A stretch of 64,000 nucleotides of DNA, taken from assembly GCF_030272615.1 (NCBI RefSeq), contig NC_081405.1, positions 24,659,272-24,723,271 of the forward strand, read 5' to 3'. This document shows, piece by piece, positions 24,489 to 36,765 of the stretch. The translations under genes and the position numbers were made by a program. The stretch is from Cryptomeria japonica (taxonomy: Eukaryota > Streptophyta > Pinopsida > Cupressales > Cupressaceae). The first letter of the stretch is position 1. Every line of letters starts with the position of its first letter. Under the pieces are notes generated by a model. That model saw nothing but the letters and a program-made list of their open reading frames with translations. It made no database searches and had not been told where the DNA came from.

Positions 24489-25762
24489 TGTAGACGTCTA
24501 AAAATGGTCAACGCTTGCGGAGTCGTATTTTAACATTGGTGCATTGCCTTATTTTAGGTTTTTGCATCACATTAACATTTCTCCTATTTTACTCACTTGG
24601 TCTTTATCATTTGCGAGCATTGAGTCCTTCTTCTGCATTCTTCATTTATCTCGCTCTCGAATTTGGTCTTGTCGATAACAATCTTCAGTCATGATTTTGG
24701 TCGATCCTTGTCCTTGCCAATTTTGTCATTTTGCGATCGATTCATCATTGATCCTTGTCCTCTTCAATCATGTCAATTGGCACTTATCAATTTGGTCTCT
24801 TTATCAATCTTGGTAAATTTGTCAACCAATTATAATCATTTATCAACATTGGTCCTTTGTCAGTCTGAATCATCATCAAATCGACCCTGCATCAATTATC
24901 TTTTGTCAAGACCTAATTGTCGTCCTTGCGTTTCTAATTCATCTTCTAGGGTTTCATGATTTATTCATTTAACCTTGTTTGTCATTTCTCCCTCTAGGTT
25001 AAATAGTTTATTTATCCTAAGTCTTCTCATCGCAATTAAATGTTCATTTAATTGGCTAACTAATTCATCCCTCTTTGTGAATTAATTAATAAATGAAAAA
25101 TTGTTAATTAATTCACTTAATTCCTAATTTCATCAATTTTCTAATTTTCTAATTTCTAATTCATCTAATTTCAATTTTCTCCTGTATTTCTCCTAATTTC
25201 ATGGGAATGACATAGCAAATTTGTCATAATTTGTCATAATTGTCAATCAATCAATTTTGACATAGAAATTTGTCATAATTTTGTCAAAATTATCAATCAA
25301 TCAATTTTGCATAGAAAGTGCAAATTTGTCATAATTTGTCATGTTTGTCATTCTTGATTTGCAATTTCCATTCGAATCAAATTCATGCTAATCTTGTCTT
25401 TTCTCCAATTTATCTATAAATTGGATGAATTTCTTCAATCAAGGTCCCTGATCCTTGGTTGAATCAATCACGCTTCTAGTACCCTTATGTTGTCATCTTG
25501 TCTTGACAATCTTGCTTTCACATTATGTTTATGCACTTGAAGGTGAGATCCACAAAACAAAAGCAATTTGAAGGAGAAAGAAGGACAATGGAGCCACATG
25601 AAGGAGACATCTACATTTGGTTTGCTTAGATTTCATATTGAATGTCTTGTTTTCATGTTTTCATTGAGTGTTTTTAGGATTGTTATCACTGCATGTTAGT
25701 TTTCGTGATTGAACTAGGCTAATGTTTATATTTTCTTTGATGATTTTCAGATTCCTATCTAC
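24489..25762 (+). repeat. 5' LTR of inner element
   Basis: Near-identical to 32553-33827. It contains runs of GTCATAATTTGTCATAATT and many TTGTC words. A diverged relative lies on the minus strand at 62491-64000. Confidence 0.93.
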
Positions 25763-25766
25763 ATTA

Positions 25767-25784
25767 ATTGGTGAACCCGACGTG
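25767..25784 (+). other. Primer binding site, type TGGTGAACCC
   Basis: TTGGTGAACCCGACGTGA lies 4 bases after the 5' LTR. The outer element has the matching TTTTGGTGAACCCAATGTGA after its own LTR, so the two elements share a primer type. I cannot assign the tRNA with confidence. Confidence 0.7.
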
Positions 25785-28050
25785 AACATGCTTGGATCTA
25801 ATATTTTTTTGAATGTTTTGTGAAGTTGCAGATTTTTTTTTTTGTGGAGAAATTGCAGATTTTTCTTCTAAAAGAAATAGTCATAATCAATTGATCACGT
25901 AAAATATTTCATGTAGAATTAAAATAAACAATTTCTGGGTATATTAGATCACATTTTTACCTTTCCATATCATCTTACGGTTTGTGATTTGGATAAATAT
26001 TGAGGAAGTTATGATATTTTTAATTATGCTGCTGTAAATGGTCAAAATTTTCAAAAACAAAATCATGCAATCTTCATCTAAATTAATTTAGCTTGACAAA
26101 TTAATCATGCATTCATGCAAATTTTATCTAGATTAATCTAGGGTGGTAAATTTGAAAAATTTCACATAGATTAATCTAAGAGGACAAAGAATCACAACTT
26201 TTATGGATTAATTTTGATGGTGATTCATTTCTCTTGATTCTCTAACATTGTTGGTAGCTTTGTGGCGAAACGCTTGACAAAGAATTATTTCACAAACTAC
26301 TAATGAATTGTTTGCAGGTTCGCTAGTCAAAGACTAAACAAATTAAACTCCTGACTTGGTGATTTTGTAGGTTGCCTTATACTCCAACTAAACTTTTGTG
26401 TTTGTGGTTCATAATTAGGCACTTAGTATGATTGCTAAGTAGGATGGAATGAACGTGTGTTTTCTTTGATTGTCGAGTTTAGCATTGGAGTAGGAGAGTA
26501 TGCTCTCATCCTTCTTAGGGTGATCAGAAATCCAGATATTCGATACCATTCTCATGGCTCAGATTGTTTGTTACCTTTAGAGGGCCTGCCTTCCCGATCA
26601 TTTGCTTTCTTTTGCAAGCAAGTGACAATCGTGAGAAGGGAACGACCCAAAGTGAGCACAGCCAGGGTACCTTGGCATTCTAACTCACTATAAATAAATA
26701 CCTGATGGGCGAAAGCTTTGAAGGAAGGGTTACGTGGGAATTGTAGTTACTTGGGAAGTGATGACCCTTGAACTCTTTCTCATATCAACATCTAAGTAGG
26801 GCTTCATGGTCTAAATCGTGCTTGCGCGACTACATTTGTTTGGTATCTTGGTGGGCTTAATGTCTCAATCACCTTTGTGTGACACCAAGGAGTAACGCTT
26901 AACAGAAATCCTTACTAAACACCTTATATTTAGAGGCCAAAAATCCTTCTAGTTGCTTGAGAAGGACAAGTTCGGATACTTGGAAGAGATACTAAGTTGC
27001 CATGGGGAGATTTCCATGGGGACTGATGCTTGGCTGCCTTGAGAAGTGAGTGCCATGGAGGGGAGCTTGTGGGGTCAAGCATCTATGTATTCTCCTTGAA
27101 TCTCATAATGAGTCTACCTCTCAAGTACCTACTGTCCTTGCCATCCATAAGAAATGTGTGAATGAGCATGATTGTCTTGAGTCTAAGTTAAAATATCTTG
27201 TCTTCTTTACTTGTCAAAAGTTGAGTTGTGTCTAATTTCAAAAAACAAGACAAATTGATTCAAAACAAGGTTAAACAGAAGAGTATTTCATTCAACAAAG
27301 TTCAAAACACCTTCGTTGTCAAACATTTTCCAAAATCTTGTCTCAACATTCATGTCACTTAGATTTAGGTTCATCCTAGGTTTGCATTTTGCAAATTCAT
27401 TGTCAATTACCAAGGTTAAGTTTCACCTAGGTCATACTCCTTTGCATATCAATAAGGGTCATCCATTTGCATGTGTCCTCTTGCATTAGAGCAATACCAT
27501 TTCATAATTCAACCTTAGGTTTTGTCTTAGATTGACATTGTCATACATTTGCATTTGCATCTTTGTCCTCATAACATTAGGTCTCATTTGCATACCCTAG
27601 GTCTCTTCATCAAGCTTAGGTCATTATCATATCATATTAGAATTGTCCCTTTGCATATAGTCTCAAAAACTAGGTTTTGTCATACTTGAGTAATCCAAAT
27701 CTTTGATAAACCCTAAGTCATTGTTAGGAGGTCTAGACCTTATCAAACCTTTTCTCTTTTTGTCATTATTGTCATTTGGTCAAACCTAGCTTAGTATCCA
27801 AGCATATAGGGGAGACATTGTCATTTTGTCCTTTTGTCACTTGGTCCTTTTGTCCTTTGAGTTCTAGACATCATCTCAATTTCCTAAGGGTCTCTTTTTA
27901 GATTTGCATTCCAAAAAAGTTTGTCAAAATCTTGAAAAACAACCAAAAACATAGATTGCATTCTTGCATTTTCATCTATTTAGTTTGCATTTAGTTGAAT
28001 ATCATACATTATCCTTGAAAAATTCCAAAATATTGCATTCGCATAGTGAC
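25785..28050 (+). other. Untranslated leader of inner element
   Basis: About 2.3 kb between primer site and the long frame, with no coding potential seen. A segment at about 26620-26700 (AAGGGAACGACCCAAAGTGA, CCAGGGTACCTTGGC) is less AT-rich than its surroundings. Upstream short ATGs are present. Confidence 0.5.
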
Positions 28051-30525
28051 ATGCCTGTTGAGGCAAGGTCAAAGTCTAAAAAGATGGGCAAACCAACGTA
28101 TCAACCCATTGACAACATATCAAATTCACAGTTTCAAACTAGTCAAATAGTACAAATTGAAGGTTTGTCAAACACATAATTACCACCATATGGAATGGTT
28201 CAACTTGGACCACCTCCATTATATGAACTAGTATTTGTACCCATGAAACCAGGACATGGGAGTGTTCCACCAACACCAAGAGGAAATGCACCTTTCGATT
28301 GGAATCAACCAAACCTGCAACATGAAATTCAAACATTACATGAGGAACAAACTCTTTCAAAAGGATTTGGTTTAGATCAAGGCATTCAACAAGAAACAAA
28401 TCAAAACATTTTACCAGATTCTTCATCAGATTCTGATGCTTCTGATGATGTTGATATGTTCCTTCAAGATCCAAAGTTGACAAAAAAGATGGATAAATTC
28501 TTGATCAAGGTCTTTAAGATGTTCCCACAAAAATATCTTGACATGATGAGTAATGTGACCTCCTCAAGTGAGAAAATCAATGTGCAAAAACAACAAGGCG
28601 GTGAGCTGTTAAGTTTCTCTCCACATCCAAAAGAAGAAAATGTGCAACAAGAACCTCAACACACATTGTTGAGTAAGCATGCTTCACGAACTTTGACAGT
28701 GACTATTCCACAAAAGTCAACATTCGAAACAATAAACAATCCATTGTTTAATGCAACACCTTTAACAGCAGATCAAATGATGGCCACACAAATGTTGATG
28801 ACAGGTGTCCCTCAACAAGAAGTGATTCCTCAAATACCTAAAAGTGGATCCAAATCTAAGATGCAAGAAAGCTTTACGACTGGAATGTCTGATCTTACAA
28901 ATGTTCAAATTGCATTTCCTTCATGCCAAGACATTGATCCCTTGTCAGAATCCCCCATGCATATCCAAAGTCCAACCTCATGTCAAGAGGATAATTTAGA
29001 GCATGAAGAAATAAGTCCTAAAGAAAATCAAGATCAAGATCCTGAAACCTTATCATCCCATCCAATTGTTGAATAGGATCCCATTTCCCCAGACACTCGC
29101 AATGATTCCATTATTCCTGTTCATTCTATCCAAGAACACAATATCCTTTCAAATCCCATTGACATTCCACTTCCTAAGAAAGATGAAGATATCCCTTCCA
29201 TCCTTTCCGATGATCCCATTAAAAGTCAAGAGCAAAGCACCTTTAAAGAGGATTCCAATGATCTTCCTCCTTGTCAAGATCAAATTATTCCTTTAAATCC
29301 TCCACAAGATCCTTTTGTTCCTCCATCTCCTTGTCTTAATGCTCCATATACACTCCAAGATCGCATTTCTTTTCATGATCCCATTATTTCTCCCATTCCA
29401 TCTTTTGAAGAGCCTGTCATTGAACCATGTCCACTACACAATCCTAGTCCCCCTCATAATCCTAATCCCCCTCATGATTCTAACGTGTCAGTGCAAGATG
29501 TTCATGAACCCTTGACATGCATAATGGGTTCTTCCACTTTGGTGCAATCCGATCCACTTCGAGATCTCATTATTTCTCTCATATCATATCCACCTCATAA
29601 TGGACTCGCATCTTCTTCCCAAAGAAAAGAGTATCCTACACATCAAGATATTCATAAAGGCAAAGGAGTAGATCTCCATAAGAAAGAATCCCTTCATGTT
29701 AAATAAAATATTAAGGGTCATGGCCTCAGTGAAATTTCTCAAGACGTTGGTATCTCTCCATCAAAATCAAAACGTACACCTTCCCCATCATACCTTCCAT
29801 CCATCTTAGGTCCTTATATCCCTTTGTCCTCTATGCAAGGTCAGCAAAGGCACACATCCTTGAGTAAATTTCATCCATCCAAAATAAGTCCATTTCATTC
29901 ATATCCATCCATGCATTCCTTTCCCCCTCCAAGCAATTTGGATGCCAAGTATAAAAGTCATAAGTCTAGCAATCCACATGTATTCAAGGATCAACATGTC
30001 CAATATAATCGACATGTCAAAACAAAGAACAAATTGATCTATAAAGAAAAAGAAATATCTAAAAGGCCACAAAGGCCCACTAAGAAAAATAAAGGAAATT
30101 CAAAATCTATATGGGTTCCTAAATCCCTTGTGCAAGCAATGCACTCCAAGGAACCACAAAAGCATGAAAAATCAAAAACAATGTGGATCCCTAAGCGGCT
30201 CCTTGAAGCACAAAAGCCTAAAGAAACATCACAATTGGCATCCAAAGTTGCTATTCCTCCATCCAAACCTTCCAAGTCTATTCCTCCACCACCTTCTTCA
30301 TCCATTTTGGGCCCTTATGTCCCAAAATCCATAGCCCTTCCTTCGTCAAAATCTCAATATCCAAAATACATCTTTCCTCCATCAGTCCATCACCCCTCAA
30401 GGTGTGTGCCAATGTCGATCTTGCCTTCATTTCCATCCATTGAAGCCCAATTCTTCCAATACCCTACCTATTATCCAATACATATTTTCCATCCTTCCAT
30501 CCCTTTGATCCAATCCTTTGCATAA
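28051..30525 (+). pseudogene. Long single frame of inner element, broken by three stop codons
   Basis: One reading frame of about 825 codons starts MPVEARSKSKKMGKPTYQP at 28051 and ends at 30525. It is interrupted only by stops at 28177-28179, 29074-29076 and 29704-29706, with no frame change. The product is hydrophilic and of low complexity. It has an acidic Ser/Asp cluster (SSSDSDASDDVDMFLQD), a Pro/Ser/Asp-rich middle with repeated PHNP and PHDS, and a basic Lys/Pro/Ser-rich end (KRPQRPTKKNKGNSKSIWVP; IWVPKSL and MWIPKRL form a short internal repeat). It has no zinc knuckle and no enzyme motif. It holds the gag position, but I recognise no gag fold; it may be a gag-derived or accessory protein. 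Three stops without frameshifts suggest the frame was coding until recently. Confidence 0.6.
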
Positions 30526-32537
30526 ATCCTCGCCTTAGTTTCATCTTATTTTCCATGTCCTTATCCTACCAACGTCTTTGAGCATGCTTTTAAAGGTCAT
30601 GGTCCATTTTTTCCAAGGCTACTATCCAAACAAAAAGATGTTTGAGTCCTTCTTTCATCCCCTATCATGTGTCCATTTTCGACAAAAATGTCAAAATACA
30701 AAAAAAAATTGAAAAAAAAAAAAAAGACAAGAGAAAAAAAAGTAGAGCAAAAATAATTCATCCACTGGTGAAAACCTGGCAAACAAGCGCCTTGGGAAAG
30801 TACTGTGATGAAAACCTGGCAAATAGGCATCATGTGTAATCTATGAACTTCTTGCACACCGTACTTGGGGGCAGGTTTTATCCTATCATATCCTTTTGTC
30901 CTTCATTGTTCCATTATCCTATCGAACCCCTGTCATTACCCTCCATTATCCTATTGTCCCTCATGTCCAATTTCCCTTTCCACCTTTGATCTTGACAAGG
31001 CTGAGGATCATCATGAGCATCATGCATCTTGTTTGCAGCTTTTAGTTCATCATAGCTTTTGGTCTTTATCCATTTGCTTATTACAACCTTTCATCCATAT
31101 TCCCTATCTTATTGCAACTCTCTGCCACTATCCCTTAGCCAATCCCAACCTTCAGTCCATGTCCCTTATCCATTCTTGGTCTTGCTTATCCTATCCATAT
31201 CTTATCACTATCCATACACTCTTTTTCATTCCTTGATCTTGATCTGACATAAGGACGCAAAATTTAAACATGGTTTCAAAAACCTCTTGACATGTCCCTC
31301 ATGCCATGTTCCTACTTTACATTGTCATATCTAGTCTCTTGTCCCATCACGCAATAGCCCTTGAAAATTGCATCTGCGTTGTCTCCATAATAAAAGGCCT
31401 TTGTCTTCCCTCTATCCACCAACATTTTAGCAAGCCTATTTATTCACCTGTCATATTCCTTTCCTTGCTAGACACTAGGGGCAAAAATCATAAAAAATCA
31501 TAAAAATTGAAAAATGTCCTGAAATAACCATAAAAATTGAAAAAAGTCCTGAAATAACCATAAAAATTGAAAAATGTCCTGAAAAAATCATAAAAAATTG
31601 AAAAAATGTCCTGAAATAAATCCCTAAAAAGTCAAATAAAGTCTTGAAAAAAATGAACAAAAAAATTTCAAAACATTAAAATCCAAAAACAAGCATTTTG
31701 CAATAAATGATCCCTTTGAGCATAGACAGATCGTTGAGCATCCCTCCAACGACACACAATCACACATTGTACTTTAATGAAATCACGCATAAACAGATGA
31801 ACTTTTTCAATCAAACCAGACATTCAAACTAATCAAAATTGTCTTATCAATCGAACATCAACATCAAAATCATTCGTCCTTGGCACATTATTATAAGTCT
31901 TACACAGGGTGTGGTATACTCGAAACCAGACTGTGTCCTGTCTTAAACGGGGTACCGCATGTCCTGAAACTAGACAACATGATCATCCTATCGACACTTT
32001 CAACTTTTGACAATGAAGATCAAGATGTTTGTTTGACTTGTTGGAATTAGTGAGTCTTATCATTTATTGATTTATCTTTGATCATGTTCCTATGTTGCTC
32101 GATGATGTCATTGAGTGATTTAGAGTGACCGGGATGGTTCATGGTCCCTTTCTTTTTTGTTGTGATTGTTGTTTGTCTACAATGTGTCTGTCTTTTGCAA
32201 AAAGGGGTTGCGTTCCAGCTTTGGCCTTCATTGCCATGATGCTCTGCATCCGCTTTGCTACTTTAAATAAAGGTTCTCACCTACTTATGTGCATTTGTGA
32301 AAGCAAGTTTTCCTTCATCTCTAACTATCCTTTGTCTAATTTCTGCTTACTAACATGTCTTCCATCAGTCTTGGCAGTCTGTTTGCTCCTATCGTCTTCT
32401 GTCATTCTTATCGATCACTTGGCCTCTTTTCTGGATTTTTCCGGCCAATTCCTCGAGGGGGCATGCATATGTCATTGTCATTGTCTGGGGCATTTTCATT
32501 ATTATTCTTTGAAACAACGCTTAGAATCACATTGTCT
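30526..32537 (+). other. Non-coding 3' internal region of inner element
   Basis: It holds an A-rich stretch (30698-30745), two GAAAACCTGGCAAA phrases (30769 and 30811), the 30-bp array at 31501-31622 and the purine tract at 32538. The 146-codon frame at 32125-32565 runs into the LTR and is unrecognised. No polymerase motif in any frame. Confidence 0.5.
31501..31622 (+). repeat. Tandem array, period 30 bp, four copies
   Basis: Three units of exactly 30 bp start TAAAAATTGAAAAA at 31501, 31531 and 31561. A fourth, slightly longer unit starts at 31591. Each carries the constant word GTCCTGAAA. Confidence 0.92.
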
Positions 32538-32552
32538 CAAAGAGGGGCAAAA

Positions 32553-33827
32553 TGTAGACGTCTAAAAATGGTCAACGCTTGCGAAGTCGTATTTTAACAT
32601 TAGCGCATTGCCTTATTTTAGGTTTTTGTGTCGCATTAACATTTCCCCTATGTTACACACTTGATCTTTATCATTTGTGAGCATCAAGTCCTTCTTCTAC
32701 ATTCTTCATTTATCTCGCTCTCGAATTTGGTCTTGTCGATAACAATCTTCAGTCATGATTTTGGTCGATCCTTGTCCTTGCCAATTTTGTCATTTTGCGA
32801 TCGATTCGTCATCGATCCTTGTCCTCTTCAATCATGTCAATTGGCACTTATCAATTTGGTCTCTTTGTCAATCTTGGTCAATTTCTCAACCAATTATAAT
32901 CATTTATCAACATTGGTCCTTTGTCAGTCTGAATCATGATCAAATTGACCCTGCATCAATTATCTTTTGTCAAGACCTAATTGTCATCCTTGCATTTCTA
33001 ATTCATCTTCTAGAGTTTCATGATTTATTCATTTAACCTTGTTTGTCATTTCTCCCTCTAGGTTAAATAGTTTATTTATCCTAAGTCTTCTCATCGCAAT
33101 TAAATGTTCATTTAATTGGCTAACTAATTCATCCCTCTTTGTGAATTAATTAATAAATGAAAAATTGTTAATTAATTCAATTAATTCCTAATTTCATCAA
33201 TTTTCTAATTTTCTAATTTCTAATTCATCTAATTTCAATTTTCTCCTATATTTCTCCTAATTTCATGGGAATGACATAGCAAATTTGTCATAGTTTGTCA
33301 TAATTGTCAATCAATAAATTTTGACATAGAAATTTGTCATAATTTTGTCAAAATTATCAATCAATCAATTTTGCATAGAAAGTGCAAATTTGTCATAATT
33401 TGTCATGTTTGTCATTCTTGATTTGCAATTTCCATTCGAATCAAATTCATGCTAATCTTGTATTTTCTCCAATTTATCTATAAATTGGATGAATTTCTTC
33501 AATCAAGGTCCCTGATCCCTGGTCGAATCAATCATGCTTCTAGTACCCTTATGCTGTCATCTTGTCTTGACAATCTTCCTTTCACATTATGCTTATGCAC
33601 TTGAAGGTGAGATCCACAAAACAAAAGCAATTTGAAGGAGAAAGAAGGACAATGGAGCCACATGAAGGAGACATCTGCATTTGGTTTGCTTAGATTTCAT
33701 ATTGAATGTCTTGTTTTCATGCTTTAATTGAATGTTTTTAGGATTGTTATCACTGCATTTTAGTTTTCGTGATTGAACTAGGCTAATGTTTATATTTGCT
33801 TTGATGATTTCCAGATTCCTATCTACA
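32553..33827 (+). repeat. 3' LTR of inner element
   Basis: Pairs with 24489-25762. It is preceded by the polypurine tract at 32538-32552 and followed by target duplication CTACT. Confidence 0.93.
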
Positions 33828-33832
33828 CTACT

Positions 33833-35364
33833 TAACAAGAAATAACATCATGATACCAAAAGGATATTGTAGAGGAAGTAGATAAATCTCCAAGCCAAGG
33901 AAGCTTTCCCCCAAGCTGAAGACCTACAAAACAGATGCATTAGATATAAAAACCTGCACAAGAGAACAAGGTTAAAGAATAAGGGAATCCCAAGATAAAA
34001 TAGCACACACACGAAAACACAGAACAACAAAACTATGATCTTGAGTCAGGAAAGTAAAAGAGACCTCTATGTAAAAGGTTGTCTCAGTACCATGCATCAT
34101 CCACAAAATACAAGAAACAATAAATAGAGGAATTCTAAAATGAGGAGAAGAATGCAAGGATCGATCACCTCAAGGAAGAATGCACCCAGAAGTCAGAGAA
34201 GCAATCAATGCCGAAGAGATAGTACATTTCCCAAACACTAGCTTGATGCATCACTAGTGGTCATGCATATATGATGATGGTAAAAAAAGATAGATCTAGC
34301 AAGTTGTGTCATGCCAGATGACCAAAGATAAGTAGCACCAACCTCACTCTGAAGGAAGGCCACTACCAAAAGATAAGTAGCACCAACCTTTCTTTGAAGG
34401 AAGGCCACTACCAAAAGAGAAGATAGTTGTGATAGGGAGGCATATTTTCATTGATCAGATGAGGTTGCCCCTAGCGAGATGAAGCTAAGATTGGAAATAG
34501 ATATTGTTACTTGATACATCACAAGCACGTTAGTTGCAAACAAACATGTTGGATGATAAGATTAAGGATAGAGATAGAAGATAAATAAGAAATCGTAACA
34601 GAAATGAGCCTTGCTTTAGAGAAAAGCACCTTCTTGTGAAAAGATACAAGAAAAGCGATTGTCGTTGGTATGAGATATGCCAATATGGATAGCAAAGCAC
34701 ATTATGCTAGATAGCCATATGATAGAGCGATGAGATATGCCAATATGGATAGCCATATGATAGGGCGATGAGATATGCTGGTATGGATAACCATACGATA
34801 GGGGGATGAGATAGATAGATTTTATCGACATGGGTAGTGACACGCTAGATAGCCATGCGATTGGATGATCAAATATCTACATTTGGTAAGTAGTAGATTG
34901 GACCCTACCAAGGCAAACAAAAGAGATAGATCAAATGGTTTGCCCCTCATCTAGGCAAAGAAAATGATAAATACAAAAAGATCAAGTGGTTTGACCCCCA
35001 CCTAGGCAATCCTAAAAAAGAAAAAGATCGAGTGTTTGGCCCCCACCTAGGCAAAAATGAAAAAGAGATAAAAGGATAGTCACCACAGCAGGCAAGAGCT
35101 AGATAGTCACCATGATAGGTGAGAGATAGAGACATGATAAGAATGCAAAGCAGGTTGAAATATGAAAAAGAACAAGATAGAGATACACCTCAATGTCATT
35201 TTCTATGCAAAGAAGAACAATGAGGCATATCAATACATGAAAGATCGATGACACTTGATTGATGAAGTTAAGGTGGATAGGGTTGGATGTAAATGCGTTG
35301 ATGGATCATATTCATGAAGATTCGTTGAATATTACATTCTATCCACATGAACTCTCATCTCTCG
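33833..35364 (+). other. Outer-element internal sequence rich in short tandem repeats
   Basis: Three separate arrays. (1) 34322-34423: period about 44-45 bp, units starting CCAAAAGATAAGTAGCACCA. (2) 34671-34827: period 38 bp, units GATGAGATATGCCAATATGG..ATAGGG, the first carrying a 20-bp insertion. (3) 34929-35065: period about 46-51 bp, units GATCAAGTGGTTTGACCCCC..CTAGGCA. No coding sequence. Confidence 0.75.
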
Positions 35365-36602
35365 AAGTAATAAATCAAGCAAGTTCATTAATGATAATCA
35401 TTTATGTTAACGGTGTCGCCTTTAGACACTCTCATTGATATTGGTTCAACACTCAATCTTTGTACTCTGGATCTATTTCCCAAAATCAAAGTGGATTCTA
35501 AGTCTCTTGCTGCATCTTCTATTTTCATCCATGGTTTTGATAATACTAGTAAAATGACTTTGGGCAATGTTATTTTTCCTATAAAGGTTGGACCAGTTAC
35601 TATTCCAACCCAGGTGCATGTTATGCCAAGACCTTTATCATATAATCTTCTCTTGGGTAGACCTTGGATTCATGCTTTAGGAGTGGTAGTTCTACCCTTC
35701 ATGGTTCTATTAAGTTCGTTGCTAACAATCAAGTAGTTACAATCAAGGCTGATCATGAAGCTATGCACTTATGTTAAATTACAATAGCTGGTCATGCCTC
35801 AGTTACACCTACCTTTCAAAATTATATTATGTCCTTATCTTCTAATATACCGACAACTATTCCCATGTACCCTCCTAAAGAGGAAACCCATGAGAAGGTT
35901 GTCCCTAAAGAAGATCCTCCTAAACTAGAAAGTCCTAAGTCTACTCCTTCTTCTCAACCAAATGCATTTCTTCGTGATGATTGGCGTACCTTATACTTTA
36001 CAAGATCCTTCATTGCAGAATATAAAGTCAACCCTATCCACCTTAACTTTCCAAAAGTATCATTCACACCCACTAGCAAAGATGATTATTCTTCTGTATA
36101 GCAAGATCATGTGAACACCATTGGCTACACCATTAAAGGTGATCCTCCCCCTTTAGAGGAGTTGCAATCACGTTATGGTCTAGGATTCAATATTGCTTCC
36201 AAGTATGGATACAAAGGAGATGGTACTGGGCACATGGGTCAAGGTGTTAAGGTTCCTTTGGAGCTGAAGATACATTCATTTACAATGGGTTTAGGTTACA
36301 AGCCCAATCCATCTTCATCTCGTCCTCCATCATCTATTATCTTTGTATATCCTTCTTGTGAGCTGTCAAACTCTTCTCCCCAAGAGAAAGGGTTGCTTCC
36401 TACTCCTCTTCGTTTATATAAGCAAGAATGTTTCTTGTTGTGGCTTCTCAAAGCTTGCTTGATTACTCTTCCTCCTACACATAATAAGTTTCCTAAGGAT
36501 GATTCTTTCTGTGCATACCATCAAATGCTTGTCCATTCCACTAGTGAATGTAAGGCCTTCTATCTAACCCTCTTCAATTTACCACATCCCCTATTTGTTT
36601 AA
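35365..36602 (+). pseudogene. Retrotransposon protease / G-patch / Cys-His segment, inverted in outer element
   Basis: This is an aspartic protease of LTR-element type: LIDIGSTLNLCTLDLF (the usual D-S/T-G is D-I-G here) and the flap-end text SYNLLLGRPWIHALG. A Pro/Lys-rich linker follows, then a G-patch-like block (RYGLGFNIASKYGYKGDGTG, 36167-36300), then a Cys-His motif CAYHQMLVHSTSECKAF (36511-36560). This domain order is known from plant Ty3-type polyproteins, where reverse transcriptase should follow; here it is missing. The frame is broken by a one-base shift just before the protease active site, a stop near 35735, another near 35776 and one at 36099-36101. It reads on the plus strand, opposite to the element that contains it, and its last codons already lie in an inverted LTR piece. 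Confidence 0.75.
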
Positions 36603-36765
36603 TCATTTTATCATTCTAGTTATTTATCTTTTGATCTATCTATCTATCTAGGTTGTCCATGGAGGTGGAAACACCAAAAATGAGAGTCTGACTGAGGCAG
36701 ACTCCAAAACATAACCCCCAATATTTCCTTCTTTCTTGTGTGCAGGTTTATAATCATAGTTAAAT
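36572..36765 (+). repeat. Inverted LTR fragment inside outer element
   Basis: This is the reverse complement of LTR positions about 38180-38375 (and 23600-23790). Shared text includes CACATCCCCTATTT, AATCATTTTATCATTCTAG, GATCTATCTATCTATCTA and GACTCCAAAACA. It ends abruptly at about 36765, where minus-strand gag coding begins. Confidence 0.88.

Larger units (their letters stand above)
24489..33827 (+). mobile_element. Inner LTR retrotransposon without visible pol, nested in the outer element
   Basis: LTRs at 24489-25762 and 32553-33827 both run from TGTAGACGTC to CTATCTACA. The element is flanked by identical CTACT at 24484-24488 and 33828-33832. A primer-site-like sequence follows the 5' LTR and a purine-rich tract (CAAAGAGGGGCAAAA, 32538-32552) precedes the 3' LTR. 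By eye I count about 45 differences over about 1275 bp, so the insertion is fairly young. The only long frame is 28051-30525. No protease, reverse transcriptase, RNase H or integrase motif was seen, so it must depend on enzymes from elsewhere if it moved recently. Confidence 0.92.

Noticed and set aside
31501-31622. 30-bp repeat array considered as CRISPR-like
   Set aside because: Units are directly adjacent without unique spacers, the context is a plant retroelement, and no cas genes exist here.
32125-32565. 146-codon Cys/Leu-rich frame considered as a membrane protein of the inner element
   Set aside because: It crosses the polypurine tract and runs into the 3' LTR and has no support other than length.
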